Notes under the pieces: model-generated
The model's database searches: none
The model's input: the letters and a program-made list of their open reading frames with translations, nothing else
What the model was told of the DNA's origin: nothing
NCBI GenBank assembly: GCA_034359265.1
Contig: CP136894.1
Coordinates: 34,130,501-34,194,500, forward strand
Reading direction: 5' to 3'
Length of the DNA: 64,000 bases
Origin: Canna indica
Lineage: Eukaryota > Streptophyta > Magnoliopsida > Zingiberales > Cannaceae
Position numbers and translations under genes: made by a program
Part shown: in pieces, positions 11,829 through 24,271 of the stretch
Layout: every line of letters starts with the position of its first letter
How positions within the stretch are numbered: position 1 is the first letter of the stretch

Positions 11829-12310
11829 TGTTCCTGCCTGAGGATCAGAGTACTCTGGTCCAGTATGGTGCCTCTCCTGGTTAGGTTCAATTGTGGGGGG
11901 GTGCAAAAAATACTCCGACACTCAAGTCTATGGGATTCCAAGATGGAGGTAATGGAAATTGGAAATTAGGGTTACCTAAGGTGTGTCGTGTCTATATTTA
12001 TCGCATGTGGACGTGATGACGCCGCCCGACAATCTCGCAGGGATGTTGCCCAGAACTGGTCAAGGCCAATCCCGGAGATGGCAGGCCTATAATGGTGTAT
12101 CCCTCATTATAAGGAAGGATTTCTGATGTACTTGTATGGCCTGGTGAGATCCCTGGGCAGAGTCATCTGGTCTGGCTCAGGTTAGGTCCAAGAGTGTGAC
12201 CGGGTGAAGCCCCCTGGATAGAGTTGTTCGATTTGGTCCGAGACGAGTAATGGGGCAATACATGGCCTAATCCAACCCGACCCAATTGTCTTGGTCTAGT
12301 CCGCAGCCAC
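11829..12310 (-). repeat. 3' LTR of the Tat-type element
   Basis: Plus-strand left edge TGTTCCTGCCTGAGG and right edge CTAGTCCGCA. It aligns with 24272-24751 through GAGGATCAGAGTACTCTG, CACTCCGACACTCAAGTC and GTGTGACCGGGTGAAGCC. GAGTACTC inside it is a short palindrome kept in both copies. Confidence 0.82.
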
Positions 12311-12549
12311 CAAGCTCAGTCAGATTTTGTAAGACTGTGTGTTGAGCTCTCATGTAATGTTGGCTTTTTGACCTCAGTTGATCACGTAGTGAGTGCGTAG
12401 CTTGTCATGTGCCGCTTCGATATGCAGAAAGGATGTGATGCCTGTGTGAACTCTTCCGGATGTCCGCCACCAATGTGGTGGATATATCTCGACAGAGAAG
12501 TAATCATGAATGAAGATTTAGTAAGTGGTTCCCAAAGCATTGAGTGCCT
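12311..12549 (-). other. Non-coding internal region of the Tat-type element, outer part
   Basis: This lies between the 3' LTR and the Tekay insertion and continues at 20097. No frame of useful length or known domain is visible. Target site copy TGCCT is at 12545-12549. Confidence 0.6.
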
Positions 12550-14516
12550 TGTAATGCCCAAAATTCTAATAATAATATTTTATTCTCAAACAGGGGACCG
12601 TAGGATTGAATTACCACGAACTGACGGAAAACTTCAGGATTAAATCTAGGTCTAGCGGTATTTCTGTGATTTAGCATGCTAGGATGATAAAGGGTATTGA
12701 GTCGAGTTTAATGGTTCCATCAAAACTCGAATCGGAGTTAGAACGGGTTAGCTAAGGACATTTTAAGTCGAAGAACTTAAGAAGGGGTAAAATGGTCATT
12801 TGGGGCCCAACCAGGCCCCATAAAAATAAATCTGGGGTGTGTGGGCAGGCGTTTAGCTGCACGCTACCCGAGGACTAGAGAGAGAGGGAGAGGACGACAT
12901 CAAGGGGAGAGTCAGAGCCGGAATTCCACGAGTTCGTCGCCGTCGATTGAAGGAAGATCCTTAGCGTCTTCTTCCTTTCCGTTTTCTCCAAGGAGGTGAG
13001 TGGATTTAGCCCTTTTTTCTCTTTTCTTCATCCATGTCGCCGCCCCTATGTCATGGGGTTTTTGTTGATTTTTGATGTGTTTTTCTCGTATCGGATTGGG
13101 TATTCGGATTTAGGGTTTTCTCATCGTCGTCATGATTTTGTCGGATCAATTTTTGGGCGATTTGGCCGCCCCCTTCCCATACTGTGTCGTCCCTTTTCCT
13201 CCACGAATTCTTGAGGAATTCTTTGGTTTTCTTGTTAGTTGTTAGGGGTTCTTAAAGCATGTTTAGTATCTTGATGAAAGAAAGAAGTTTTGATGGTTTA
13301 GGGTATACCGCCCACCTTTAGGTGGTTCCTTAGGAACCCTAGGGTGGCCGGCCATGTTAGGGATAAATTTTAGGGTCCTAGATATATTTTCACACATAGG
13401 GACTACACTTTAGGGTATGTTGAATTATTTCTAAAGTTATAAAAATTGTGGAGACCTACAATTAGGGAATTAGAGACTCTAGGGACACCTAGAGACATTA
13501 GAACCCTAGGTTGACATTCGGATGAGTCGACCCTAAGGAAACCCTAGGGGGCTGAACCCTCCTTGCCTCTAGGGCACTCGGGTGAGGGAGGTAGGCCGGC
13601 CCTATGGTACACGGCTAGGATTACGTAGGGTCGCTAAATGGTGTTACCTTGTTCTAGGGTTATTCATACTTTTCATTTTCCTTACTTACGAGGTTATGAT
13701 GTATACTTTGGGTGTTATACTTGTTGAATGTGTTTAGCCAGATTGGCATGTTCCTATGTTATTGGATGTGTTATACCTCTTTATTCAAGATTTGTGAACA
13801 TTATTATGATATATGCATATATGTGGTTGTGATGTATGGCACGAGGATGTGGAGGTTGAGGTATGTCCTTAACTTACCCTTATTTATCTGTTGTATAGCG
13901 CATCTTTCATATTATAAATATATCCGCGTGGGTGATGTGCTTGTTGCATTTCCTAGTAGCCTCACTGGTGAGGGGAGGGTATGCCCTAAAGAGACAGTGT
14001 TAGCTTTATTCTGGAAGTTCGACTGGTGAGGGGAGATCATACCCCAAAGAGATAGTTCGAAGACCCGACCGGTGAGGGGAACATATGCCCCAAAGAGAAG
14101 GACCGGAAGAGCCAGTGTCGGTGAGGGTAGTGCATGCCCCAAAGAGACGGCACTGAGCTAGGTGGTAGTTCGGTGGCCACATCGTCTACCTACCCTACGT
14201 GGCTATGAGAGACCGACGGGTCCGGTGAGCATTTATATGATTGTGCTATTGCATTTGAGATTATTATCTGTTGGTGGATGCTTTTATCACGCACAGGATA
14301 GTGGATAAGCATATGATATTATTTTTTCATTTACTGCTTATATTATATGCCTGCTTTTATTGATTATGCATGATGTTGATATGGTGGAATGAGGACTGAT
14401 TTACTCACTAAGTCCTAGTTGGACTTATCCCTCGTCTTTGTTGCACTTTTCTTATTTATAGGAGTCTTGGTCATTTAATTAAAGTTTCCTTAAAGTAACT
14501 TGAACATTTGATTTTT
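12550..14516 (+). repeat. 5' LTR of the Tekay-type element, 3' end deleted
   Basis: It matches the 3' LTR (17757-20091) up to GAACATTTGATTTTT and then jumps directly into gag. It also lacks about 160 bp present at 19690-19865 of the 3' LTR. It contains four degenerate copies of a GGTGAGGGGA...CATGCCCCAAAGAGA unit (13968-14145). The first 650-700 bp are much more diverged from the 3' LTR than the rest. Confidence 0.85.
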
Positions 14517-17500
14517 TTAGTGGTGACTGAGATAGACCGGGTGAGGCGGTTAGTGGAGGGTCTGAGGGTACAGCTTGGCAGACTGATACACTACACCGAG
14601 GACACTACCTTTGTTCAGGTATTGGATAAGGCGATGCAGAAGGAAGCCAAGGTACCTACCGACCAGCACAGGATGGACCAGCCTGAAAGAGGTTCAGGCA
14701 GAACCATTAGGAGGACAGGCGCACCCAGTCTGATGGTGCCGGCACTAGGACGGCGTGCCCGCAGAGCCAAGGATAGGAAAATTTCAGAGGTCGTACGTGG
14801 ACAGGACCTCCGTCGGCTACTCAAAGTGCTACAATACTAGGAGGGCAAAGAGGCGAGGTGGCAGAGTGTGGACAGTGCGGGTGGAGGCACAGAGGAGCTT
14901 GCTACGGTCAGAGTACCTATTTTGGGTGTGGCCAGCCATGCCACATCATGAGGGATTGCCCTGCGGGGGCAGTCAAGCAGTAGTACCACCCAGAGGGAGA
15001 GCTCCTATGTCGACAGCTTCTGTGGCACAACAGACTTAGACTTAGGGAACAGGGCAGCAGTGCACGATGAGTCCAGGGAGGCCACCTGCTCGCATCTTTG
15101 CATTGACTCCTGAGGGTGCAGATGCATCCAATGTAGTGGTGTCATGTATCATTTCAATTAGTACATTACCTGCTTATGCACTGTTTCATCCAGGTGCTAC
15201 ACATTCATTTCTATCTGAGTTGCTGGCATCAAGGTTGGGAAAGGACAAAAGTTGGCTGATTGAACCATTAGTAGTGTCTATACCTACAGGCAGTACTATT
15301 GTTACTAAGACGGTCTTCAGGGACTGTGACATCTCCATATGTGGGCATGGTCTGAAAGCGGAGCTGATGCTATTACCATCCCTAGAGTTGGATGTGATTA
15401 TGGGCATGGACTAGCTATCAGCCCATTATGTGTCACTCAATTGTAGGACAAAGGTGGTCATATTTTGCAAGCCAGGAATACCATCCTTTACCTTTTAGGG
15501 CGATGGGAGAGGGGACTCTATCAGGGTGATCTCTGCTCTCCAGGCCCGTAAGATGATAGTGGGTGGTTGTCAGTCTTTCTTGGCTTTTATCTCTGCAGAT
15601 GTTATCGGCGAGGGCTCGGCCAACAACATAGAGGGTACTCTAGTAGTCATGGACATTATGAGCTCCTGGTCATGTCCTTTGGGCTTACTAACGCCTCGAC
15701 AGCCTTCATGGAGCTGATGAACCGGGTGTTCACGAACTTATTGGACAGATTCATCATAGTATTCATTGATGACATTCTGGTATATTTTAGGAGCAAGGCA
15801 GAGAATAGGGAGCATTTGAGGGTAGTTCTAGAAACCCTTAGGCAGCATCAGCTCTTTGCGAAGTTCTCAAAGTGTGAGTTCTAGTTGACCAGTGTGGGAT
15901 TCCTTTGGCATATAGTATCCTGGGATGGTGTAAAAGTCAACCCTGCAAAGATTGAGGTAGTTCAAAACTGGGAGAGGCCAACCAGCGTGATCGAGATCCG
16001 CAGCTTCTTGGGGTTGTCCAGTTACTACACGAAGTCTGTGGAAAAATTTTCCAAGATTGTTGCCCAGCTCACGCGTCTAACTTAGAAGAAAGTAAAGTTT
16101 ATCTGGGATGAAAAATGCGAGAAGACCTTTCGGAAGGTCAAGGACTGCTTGACTACCGCTCCTATGCTAGCACTACCGTCGGGGTCGGGAGGATTTGTAG
16201 TTTATTGTGATGCTTCTGGGGTCGGATTGGGGTGTGTACTGATGCAGCACGATAGGGTGATCGCATACGCATCCAGGCGATTGAAAAACCATGAGAAGAA
16301 CTATCTGACTCATGACTTGGAGTTGGTGGCCATAGTCTTTGCCGTGAAGCTATGGCGTCACTACTTATATGGAGAGGCATGTGGCATATTCATGTATCAC
16401 AAGAGCCTCCAATATTTGCTTTCACAAAAGGATTTGAACTTGAGGCAGCAGAGATGGCTTGAGCTGTTGAAGGATTATGACTACACTATACAGTACCACC
16501 CGGGGAAGGCAAATGTAGTAGCAGATGCTTTGAGAAGAAAGTCGATGGGTAGCTTAGCCCACTTGGCCGTGAGTAGGAGATCCAAACACTTGAGACCCGC
16601 AGGGTTGTTGCAGAATCTTGAGGTGCGGAATGGAAGTGGGAGAAAATTACCATGGGCTTTGTTATCGGGTTACCAAGGTCAAAGAAAGGCAATGACTCTA
16701 TCTAGGTAGTGGTGGATCGTCTGACCAAATCGGTGCATTTTATTCCGGTAAGGACCACTTTCTCTGCCGAGCAATATGCGTGGTTATTCCTTGACCGTAT
16801 AGTGACATATAATGGGATCCCAATGATGATCATATCCGACCAAGGCACACGGTTCATCGATCGGTTTTGGCAGTCGTTTCAGGAGGCTCTAGATACGCAG
16901 GTGCGATTTAGTACCGCTTTTCATCCTCAAATAGACAGACAGTCATAGAGGACCATCCAAACACCTGAGGACATGCTGAGGGTATACGTGATGGACCTAG
17001 AGGGTAGTTGGGAGAGGCATCTACCTTTGATAGAGTTTGCCTACAATAACAGCCACCATAGCAGTATCGACATGGCCCCATTTTAGGCTTTATACAAGCA
17101 CAAATGTAGGTCGCCGGTAGGTAGGTTTGAGGTCGGTGAGTCCCGGATGCTGGGACCATACTTGGTTCATGACGCCGTTGAGAAAGTAAAATTGATCAAG
17201 GAACGACTTCTAGCAGCTTAGAATCGTCAGAAGATATATGCCGATGGTAAAGCCCGCGACGTGGAGTTTCAGGAAGGGGATTCGATTTTCATGAAGGTGT
17301 CCCCTATGAAGGGGGTTGTGCGCTTTGGAAGGAAGGAAAAGTTGAGCCACAGATTCATCGAGCCCTTCCCTATCTTGCGACGTAGAGGAGCGATTGCTTA
17401 TGAATTGGCTCTACCGCCTAGCCTGGGCCGGGTGCATCCTATTTTCCATGTATCTATTCTTAAGCGGTTTGTTTGGGACGAATCCCATATTCTAGATGTT

Positions 17501-17719
17501 GCTGTATTGGAGGTTGATCTGGCCATTTCTTATGAGAAGCGGCTTATAGAGATCCTAGACATGCAGGTGAGGAAGTTGAGGTCCAAAGAGATCCCCTTGG
17601 TGAAAATTCGTTGGGAGTATCACTCATGGCAGGAGGCCACTTTGGAGGTAAAGCAGGATATGAGAGAGAAGTACCCAGACCTTTTTGATGCCGAGGTGAG
17701 CATCTTTACTTCATCTTAA
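14517..17719 (+). pseudogene. Gag-pol remnant of the Tekay-type chromovirus
   Basis: In order along the plus strand there are: a gag C-terminus with two cysteine knuckles, one CX2C-type and CGQPCHIMRDC at about 14930; a protease region (15067-15417) with FHPGATHSF in place of the usual FDTGATHSF; an RT core from 15600 with [10 protein letters not shown]; RNase H from 16081 with [10 protein letters not shown]; an integrase core with VVDRLTKSVHF, IISDQGTRF and FHPQ; and a chromodomain-type C-terminus to 17719. Stops interrupt it, for example TAG at about 15412 and 15882 (both where Trp is expected), 16083 and 16707. Deletions remove the 5' half of RT (near 15620) and the integrase zinc domain (near 16560). 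The protease Asp is lost as well, so the protein cannot be functional. Confidence 0.88.
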
Positions 17720-17741
17720 AATGCAAGGATGAATTTTCTTT

Positions 17742-17756
17742 AAGGCGGGAGGAAAT
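17742..17756 (+). other. Polypurine tract of the Tekay-type element
   Basis: The purine-rich AAGGCGGGAGGAAAT lies directly before the 3' LTR start TGTAATG. It primes plus-strand DNA synthesis during reverse transcription. Confidence 0.8.
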
Positions 17757-20091
17757 TGTAATGCCCAAAATTCTAATAATAATGTTTTATCCTCAAGCAG
17801 GGGACCGTAGGCTCGAGTTAGTGCGGACTGGCAGAAAAATTCGGGGTTAAATCCGGGTAAGCATTTAATGTAGAAAAAAATTGGGAAAAATTTAATTGCC
17901 ATATTTTTGTGATTTAGCATGCTAGGATGATAGAGGGTCTCAAGTTGAGTCTAGCGGTCCAATCAAAACTCGAATCAGAGTTAGAATGGGTTAGATGTGG
18001 ACTTTTTAACTTGAATAAATTAAGGAGTGGTAAACTGCTCATTTGCAGCTCAACCAGGCCCCATAAAAATAAACCTAGGCTGTGCGGCCAGGGTTTTAGC
18101 CACACGCCACCCAAGGCAAAGAGAGAGGAAGAGGGCGACACCAAGGGGAGAGAAGGACCTGTCAGAGCCGGAATTCCACAAGTTCATCGGTGTCGATTGA
18201 AGGAAGATCCTTAGCATCTTCTTCCTTTCCGTTTTCTCCAAGGAGGTGAGTGGATTTAGCCCTTTTCCCCCTTTTCTTCATACATGCTGCCGACCCTATG
18301 TCATTGGGTTTTCGTCGATTTTTGGTGTGTTTTTCTCGTATCAGATTGGATATTCGAATTGAGGGATTTCTCGTCGTCATCGTGATTTCGACGGATCGAT
18401 TTTTGGGCGATTTGGCCGCCGCCTTGCATTGCTGTGCCGCCCCTCTTCCTCTTTGAATTCTTGAGGAATGCTTTGGTTTTCTTGTTGGTTGTTAGGGGTT
18501 CTTGATGCGTGTTTGGTATCTTGATGAAAGAAAGAAGTTTTGATGGTTTAGGGTATGCCGCCCCACCTTTAGGTGATTCCTTAGGAACCCTAGGGTGGCC
18601 AGCCATGTTAGGGATAAATTTTAGGGTCCTAGATATATTTTCACACCTAGGGAATACACTTTAGGGCATGTTGAATTATTTCTAAAGTTATAAAAATTGT
18701 GGAGACCTACAATTAGGGAATTGGAGACTCTAGGGACACCTAGAGACATTAGAACCCTAGGTTGACATTCGGATGAGTCGACCCTAAGGAAACCGTAGGG
18801 GGATGAACCCTCCTTGCCTTTACGGCACTCGGGTGAGGGAGGTAGGCCGGCCCTATGGTACACGGCTAGGATTACGTAGGGTCGCTAAGTGGTGTTACCT
18901 TGTTCTAGGGTTATTCATACTTTTCATTTTCCTTACTTACGAGGTTATGATGTATACTTTGGGTGTTATACTTGTTCAATGTGTTTAGCCAGATTGGCAT
19001 GTTCCTATGTTATTGGATGTGTTATACCTCTTTATTCAAGATTTGTGAACATCATTATGATATATGCATATATGTGGTTGTGATGTATGGCACGAGGATG
19101 TGGAGGTTGAGGTATGTCCTTAACTTACCCTTATTTATCTGTTGTATAGCGCATCTTTCATTTTATAAATATATCCTCATGGGTGATGTGCTTGTTGCAT
19201 TTCCTAGTAGCCTCACTGGTGAGGGGAGGGTATGCCCTAAAGAGACAGTGTTAGCTTTATTCTGGAAGTTCGACTGGTGAGGGGAGATCATACCCCAAAG
19301 AGATAGTTCGAAGACTCGACCGGTGAGGGGAACATATGCCCCAAAGAGAAGGACCGGAAGAGCCAGTGTCGGTGAGGGTAGTGCATGCCCCAAAGAGACG
19401 GCACTGAGCTAGGTGGTAGTTCGGCGGCCACACCATCTATCTATCCTACGTGGCTATGAGAGACCGACAGGTTCGGTGAGCATTCATATGATTATTCTAT
19501 TGCATTTGAGATTATTATCTGTTGGTGGATGCTTTTATCATGCGTAGGGTAGTGGATAAGCATATGATATTATTTTGTCATTTACTGCTTATATTATATG
19601 CCTGCTTTTATTGATTATGCATGATGTTGATATGGTGGATTGAGGATTGATCTACTCACTAAGTCCTAGTTTATCTTATCCCTCATCTTTGTTATTTTTT
19701 AACACCAGAGCTAGATCAGAGAGGCACCGGTGTGTATTAGCACGGCTGGTGGCGGCAGGGCAGCAGGTCTCGTGACATGTCATGGTCATGGGGGATACCG
19801 AAGTCATTTGTATTTTTTTGAGTTGTTGAGTCATGTAGACTCGGGTTATCTGTTTCCGCACTTTTCTTTTTTATTGGAGTCTTGGTTATTTAATTAAAGT
19901 TTCCTTAAAGTAACTTGAACATTTGATTTTTCATTGAGTCGTTGGTTCAGTTTAAAATTTAGTGTCTATTTTTTCTATTTTGAAATGTCATAGACTGTTT
20001 AGATTATTTATTGTGTCTATGGTTTGAGTTTAGTTAGGCTTCGAGGTACGTGGCATACCCTGACCGGTCATACCGGATTTGGGGTGTGACA
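17757..20091 (+). repeat. 3' LTR of the Tekay-type element
   Basis: This complete 2,335-bp LTR runs from TGTAATGCCC to GGTGTGACA. It holds the same four-unit GGTGAGGGGA repeat at 19219-19400. A 105-codon frame near 18963 is also present in the 5' LTR only because the LTRs are copies; no protein role is implied. Confidence 0.87.
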
Positions 20092-20096
20092 TGCCC

Positions 20097-20850
20097 ACTG
20101 TAAGTTGACGGAGAAAAGGCGTCGTGGGCCCGTCAGTTATGGTGACGGTTCTTGTTCTGGGCCTATAAATAGCCCCTATGCTTGTTTATGTGTTTTGGAA
20201 ATCATGGGCTGGGAAGTGTTGAAGATTGTTGTCCCTCCAGGGGTTGCTTTTGTTTCATCGGCGAATGATTCGCCGGTTGCCGTGGGTTTGTACCATCGGG
20301 CTGAAAGATAGAGGCTAGAGAAGGAATTCAAAGTGTGGGTCTGTACCATCGGGCTTACGGTGAAGCCATCTCCTTTGCACATGTGTCGACGGAGGCGTCA
20401 TGCTGGTTGGAACCTTGTCTGTGGTTCTCACTTTTTTGTGCCGATGCTTTAAATTCCTTTTCTGCTTGTCCTCCAACTCTTGGGATGCAGGAGGTTCCAC
20501 GACCAAGTCTGGGTATGTTGTTAAATCCTGGTAGCAGAACCTCGAGACGGAGTTCTTGTCTGCGTAGCTTTGCCGGTGATGATGTTTCTGGAATACTTTC
20601 CAAGTAGATGCTTTGTTGGTAGTTTACTTGTTCTTTCGTTGATGAGTAGCCCTTCATGGGTTTGTAACTGTAACTATTCCCTCTGCGGGACTATATGAAT
20701 GAAAAAGATGTCTTCCTTATTCATCCATGTTATGTTTCTTTTGCTAGGTTTGATTGGTTCTTTGATTTGTCGAAGCTTGTTATCTGCGTGTATTGGTTAG
20801 AAGAATATCTAAACTTTGTGTTAACTGTTTGATGTTTTGTGAGTAAGGCG
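20097..20850 (-). other. Non-coding internal region of the Tat-type element, inner part
   Basis: This lies between the Tekay insertion and the end of integrase on the minus strand. It contains short frames and two direct copies of GTACCATCGGGCTTACGG/CTGAA (about 20292 and 20342), but no recognisable domain. Tat elements often carry a long non-coding or extra-ORF region here. Confidence 0.5.
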
Positions 20851-23800
20851 CTAGAGCCGAACATAGCGGCATGATGGCCAACAAGCTGGACCGGCGGAAA
20901 CCAAAACTTGGTTGCATAAGGGCGATGAGGCCGCATACCAGGATCGTGGGAGTTCTCGTTCGGAGAGTTCGACAATTCTGTAAGCACCCTTTCCGAGAAC
21001 CTTTATGATCTGATAGGGGCCTTCCCAGTTAGGAGCAAGCTTGCCTTCTCTGGGCGGCTTTCCTTGTGGTTCAATCTTTCGGAGAATAAGGTTTTCCTTC
21101 TGCGAAGTTCCTAGGCCTGACTCGTTTACCGTATTTTTGGGCAATCTTAAGTTTCATTGCCTCTTCTTTGATTTTTTGGCGAGTTCTCATTCTTCTTCGA
21201 TGAGATCGAGCTCGGCGACTTGGGCTTCTACATTGCCCTACTCTTCGAAAGTAATCCTGCGGAGATTGGGCTCTGCGATCTCAACAGGGATCATGGCTTC
21301 TACTCCATAGACAAGTCGGTGAGGGGTCTCCGAGGTGGAGGACTGGGTGGTTGTGTTGTAACTCCAGTGTACCTCTGGTAGCTCTTCAACGCAGTATCCC
21401 TTGACTCGGTCAATCTTCTTGTTTAATCCCGTTAGAATGACTTTGTTGGCTGCCTCAGGTAGGCCATTTTTCTGTGGGTTCTCAACGGACGAAAAGAGTT
21501 GGCAGATGCCGAGGTGTGAGCAGAACTCTCAAAATCGTTGATCTGTGGATTGTGTTCCGTTGTCACTAACAAGCTCACGCGGTATCCCAAACCTACAGAT
21601 GCTATTTTTCCAAACAGACTTCTAGACCTTTTTAGTCACAATTGTAGATAGGGGTTCAGCCTCTATTCATTTCGTGAATTAGTCGATCGCTACAACCAAG
21701 TATTTGAATTGCCCCGGTGTTGGAGGAAATGGGCCAAGGAGGTATATTCCCCATTTGTGGAATGACCAACTGACGTCCGAGCTATGCAATGGTTCGAGGT
21801 GCAGTTGAGAAACTTTCGAGAATCTTTGGTATTTATCGTATTTTATTACGTAGAGGCTACAGTCAACTTTTATGCTTGGCCAGAAGTAGATGGCCCGGAG
21901 GATTTTGGCCACTAGGGACCTTCCTCCGATGTGGTTGTTATAGATACCGTCATGAACTTCCGCCATTATGGTGGTTATCCGAGGTTGGACGACACACTTG
22001 AAGAGTGACCGGGAGTACCCTCTCTTGTAAAGCTGATTATCAAAGAGTGTGTAATAACTCGTCATTCTTTTAAATCTATCGGGATTGGAGATGTGTTCCG
22101 AAATCTTGCCTCATTTGAGGTAATTGATGTTAGGAGTTCTCCAGTCTGTGCCTTGTTCGATTGTTTAGACTTTGGATGAGGTGTCGACCGATTGAATGCT
22201 CGGATGACCGAGAACTTGCTGAATGACCGACCTATTGTTTTGAGGCTTTTTGGTGCTAGCAAGTTTGGATAGTAGGTCAATCTAGGTGTTTTCTTCCCAA
22301 GGTATATGCTGAATCACACAACTATCGAAGTTAGTGATCAAAGAAAGTAGTAACGCGAGATACCTTTCGAGGGAGGGGTCCCTGTCTTGGCAAGTGCTAT
22401 TGACTTCTCCTACGACAAGTTGTGAGTTACTCTTTATGACGATGTTCCGAGCTTTCACTTCCTGAGCAAGTTTTAGCCCAACGATCAGAGCTTCATATTC
22501 CGCCTGGATGTTGTTGGCTTTGAACTAGAATTGAAGGGATTGTTCCAGGGCGATTCCTTGGTCGTTCTCCAGAATGATGCCTTGCCCTGCTCCCTTTTTC
22601 GTTAGAGGCGCCATCTATAAATAACATCCAAGTTTCCTCTAGTTTGGGAGTACCTTCTTGGTTGGTGAATTAAGTTGGCCAAAGCCAGGGCCTTTATGGG
22701 ACCCCTGGGTTGGTATTCGATGCTGAACTTTGAAAGTTCCATCGAGCAGGATATCATTTGTCCTGCGAGTTTGGGTTTGGCCAATACTTGCCTGATTGGT
22801 TGCTCGGTGCGCACCTGAATGTGGTGGCTTTTCAAATACGGCCTTAACCTCCGAGCCAAGATGACCAGGGCGAAAGCGAGCTTTTCAAGACTCTGGTACC
22901 TAATTTCTGGTCCTTGGAGGACTTTGTTGACGAAGTAGATCGGTTTTTGATCTTTTTCTTATTCTCAGATCAGGACCGAGCTTAGGGCGTTCTCCATGAC
23001 TATAAGATATGTTGGTGTTTGGCTTTTGTGGTGTTGGCTATATTTGGCAAAAGGAATAGCAGCTATGTTCCTAGTTGTATGTCAGTTATAACTGCTCTAA
23101 AGGCGGTGGAGTTTATGCTGAAATTAATGATGCTGCAATGATGCCTTTTTGGTTTCTGATATTATTGTTGAGATTAGTGATGATTATTAAATAGTTATTA
23201 TTGTCTTAATATTCATGTCTTTACATTCGTGATCATTGATGATGTGATTGATGAGCTGGGCGATTTTCTTATTGATGAGTTGGGCGATTTCTCTTGAAGC
23301 TTTTATGGCGATTTCTCATTTTTCACCCCAATGAAAATTTTGCTTCTTTCCATGAGATCTTGAAGAATGGAGCGGCTCGATCGGCCAACACCGATAGGAA
23401 TCTGGACAGTGTGGTCATCCTACCAGTAAGTTGTTGTACCTCATTGATGTTACGCAGGCTCCGCATCTCTTGAATAGCCCAACATTTTTTCGGATTTGCT
23501 TCTATCCCTCGATGTGCCAGCATGAAGCAAATTTGCTACCCTGCACTACGAAGGCGGAGTTTTCCATATTTAATCTCATGTTATAGTGTCTGAGTTGGTT
23601 GAAAATCTTGACGAGATCAATAAAATGATAGCCGGCGGTAGGTGTTTTAGCTACCAAGTCATCGACGTACACCTCCATGTTACGACCAATTTGCTTCTCG
23701 AAGACTTTGTTCATCAATCGTTGGTAGGTGGCTCCTGCATTTTTAAGTCCGAAGGGCATTACCCTGTAGCAGAAGTTTACATGCTCGGTGATGAAAATCA

Positions 23801-24045
23801 TTTTTTCTTCATCGTCAAGGTGTATTTGAATCTAGTTGTAGCCTAAAGAGGCGTCCATAAAACTCAAATATTGGTGTCTCAAGAAGCAGTCCTGGTTTTT
23901 CGGGGATTGGGATCTTCGTCCTTTCTTGGGCGGCGGGTGCTGGAGAGTTCGTCTTGAGGGACGGGAACCAATTTTCTCCTTCTACAGTGGTTGTGTTCTC
24001 CATGCTTTGAGTGACAGTACTCATGGTTGGCCAGGAATTACCCAC
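20851..24045 (-). pseudogene. Gag-pol remnant of the Tat-type Gypsy element
   Basis: Read from 24045 downwards, a short gag-like N-terminus (STVTQSMENTTTVEG) runs straight into the RT segment that normally reads FMDASLGYNQIQIH, so an internal deletion has removed most of gag, the protease and the front of RT. RT continues (23323-23846) with CYRVMPFGLKNAGATYQRL and YVDDLV. An unrelated-looking non-coding stretch follows at about 22996-23310. RNase H remnants (22602-22859, PIRQVLAKPKLAGQM) come next, then the second, plant-type RNase H region, the integrase zinc domain and core (21679-22065) and the integrase C-terminus (20851-21144, NWEGPYQIIKVLGKGAYR). Frames are broken repeatedly. The PIRQVL and NWEGPY phrases are typical of the Tat lineage. 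Confidence 0.82.
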
Positions 24046-24251
24046 ATGACTATGTCAGCATCTCGATTCGGGCTATCAGCCATTGGTTTTCAACCTCCAA
24101 ATCGTTTATTCGTTGTTGGATCTTTAGGGGGAGTACAGGTTGGTATCGGAGCCTCGCTCTTCGCTGTTTAAGCGTCACCAGGCTGCGGTCGATAGTCGTT
24201 GTCATTGGTGTGCCGGCGGTAGTCGCTTGCGGGGCAAGTAAGCTTTACTCG

Positions 24252-24271
24252 ACCCCCCGGTGGGCTCCAGA
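24252..24271 (-). other. Primer binding site of the Tat-type element
   Basis: On the minus strand, directly after the 5' LTR end, the sequence TGGAGCCCACCGGGGGG resembles the TGGCGCC-type PBS of Tat elements, with changes. The tRNA cannot be fixed from sequence alone. Confidence 0.6.

Larger units (their letters stand above)
12550..20091 (+). mobile_element. Tekay/Del-type chromovirus (Ty3/Gypsy), plus strand, inactivated
   Basis: LTRs start TGTAATGCCCAAAATTCT and end GGGGTGTGACA. The flanks are TGCCT (12545-12549) and TGCCC (20092-20096), a 5-bp duplication with one change. Internal order is gag knuckles, protease, RT, RNase H, integrase and a C-terminal chromodomain, which is the Tekay/Del plan. 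A deletion removed the end of the 5' LTR, the PBS and the start of gag. Further deletions and stop codons break pol. Confidence 0.88.

Noticed and set aside
13712..14029. 105-codon frame, repeated almost unchanged at 18963-19280, as a conserved small protein
   Set aside because: Both copies lie at the same place in the two LTRs of one element, so similarity reflects LTR duplication. No domain is seen, and the frame crosses the GGTGAGGGGA repeat.
20161..20175. TATAAATAG box as a host promoter at 20.1 kb
   Set aside because: It lies in the non-coding part of the Tat element and no open frame of credible length follows on the plus strand.
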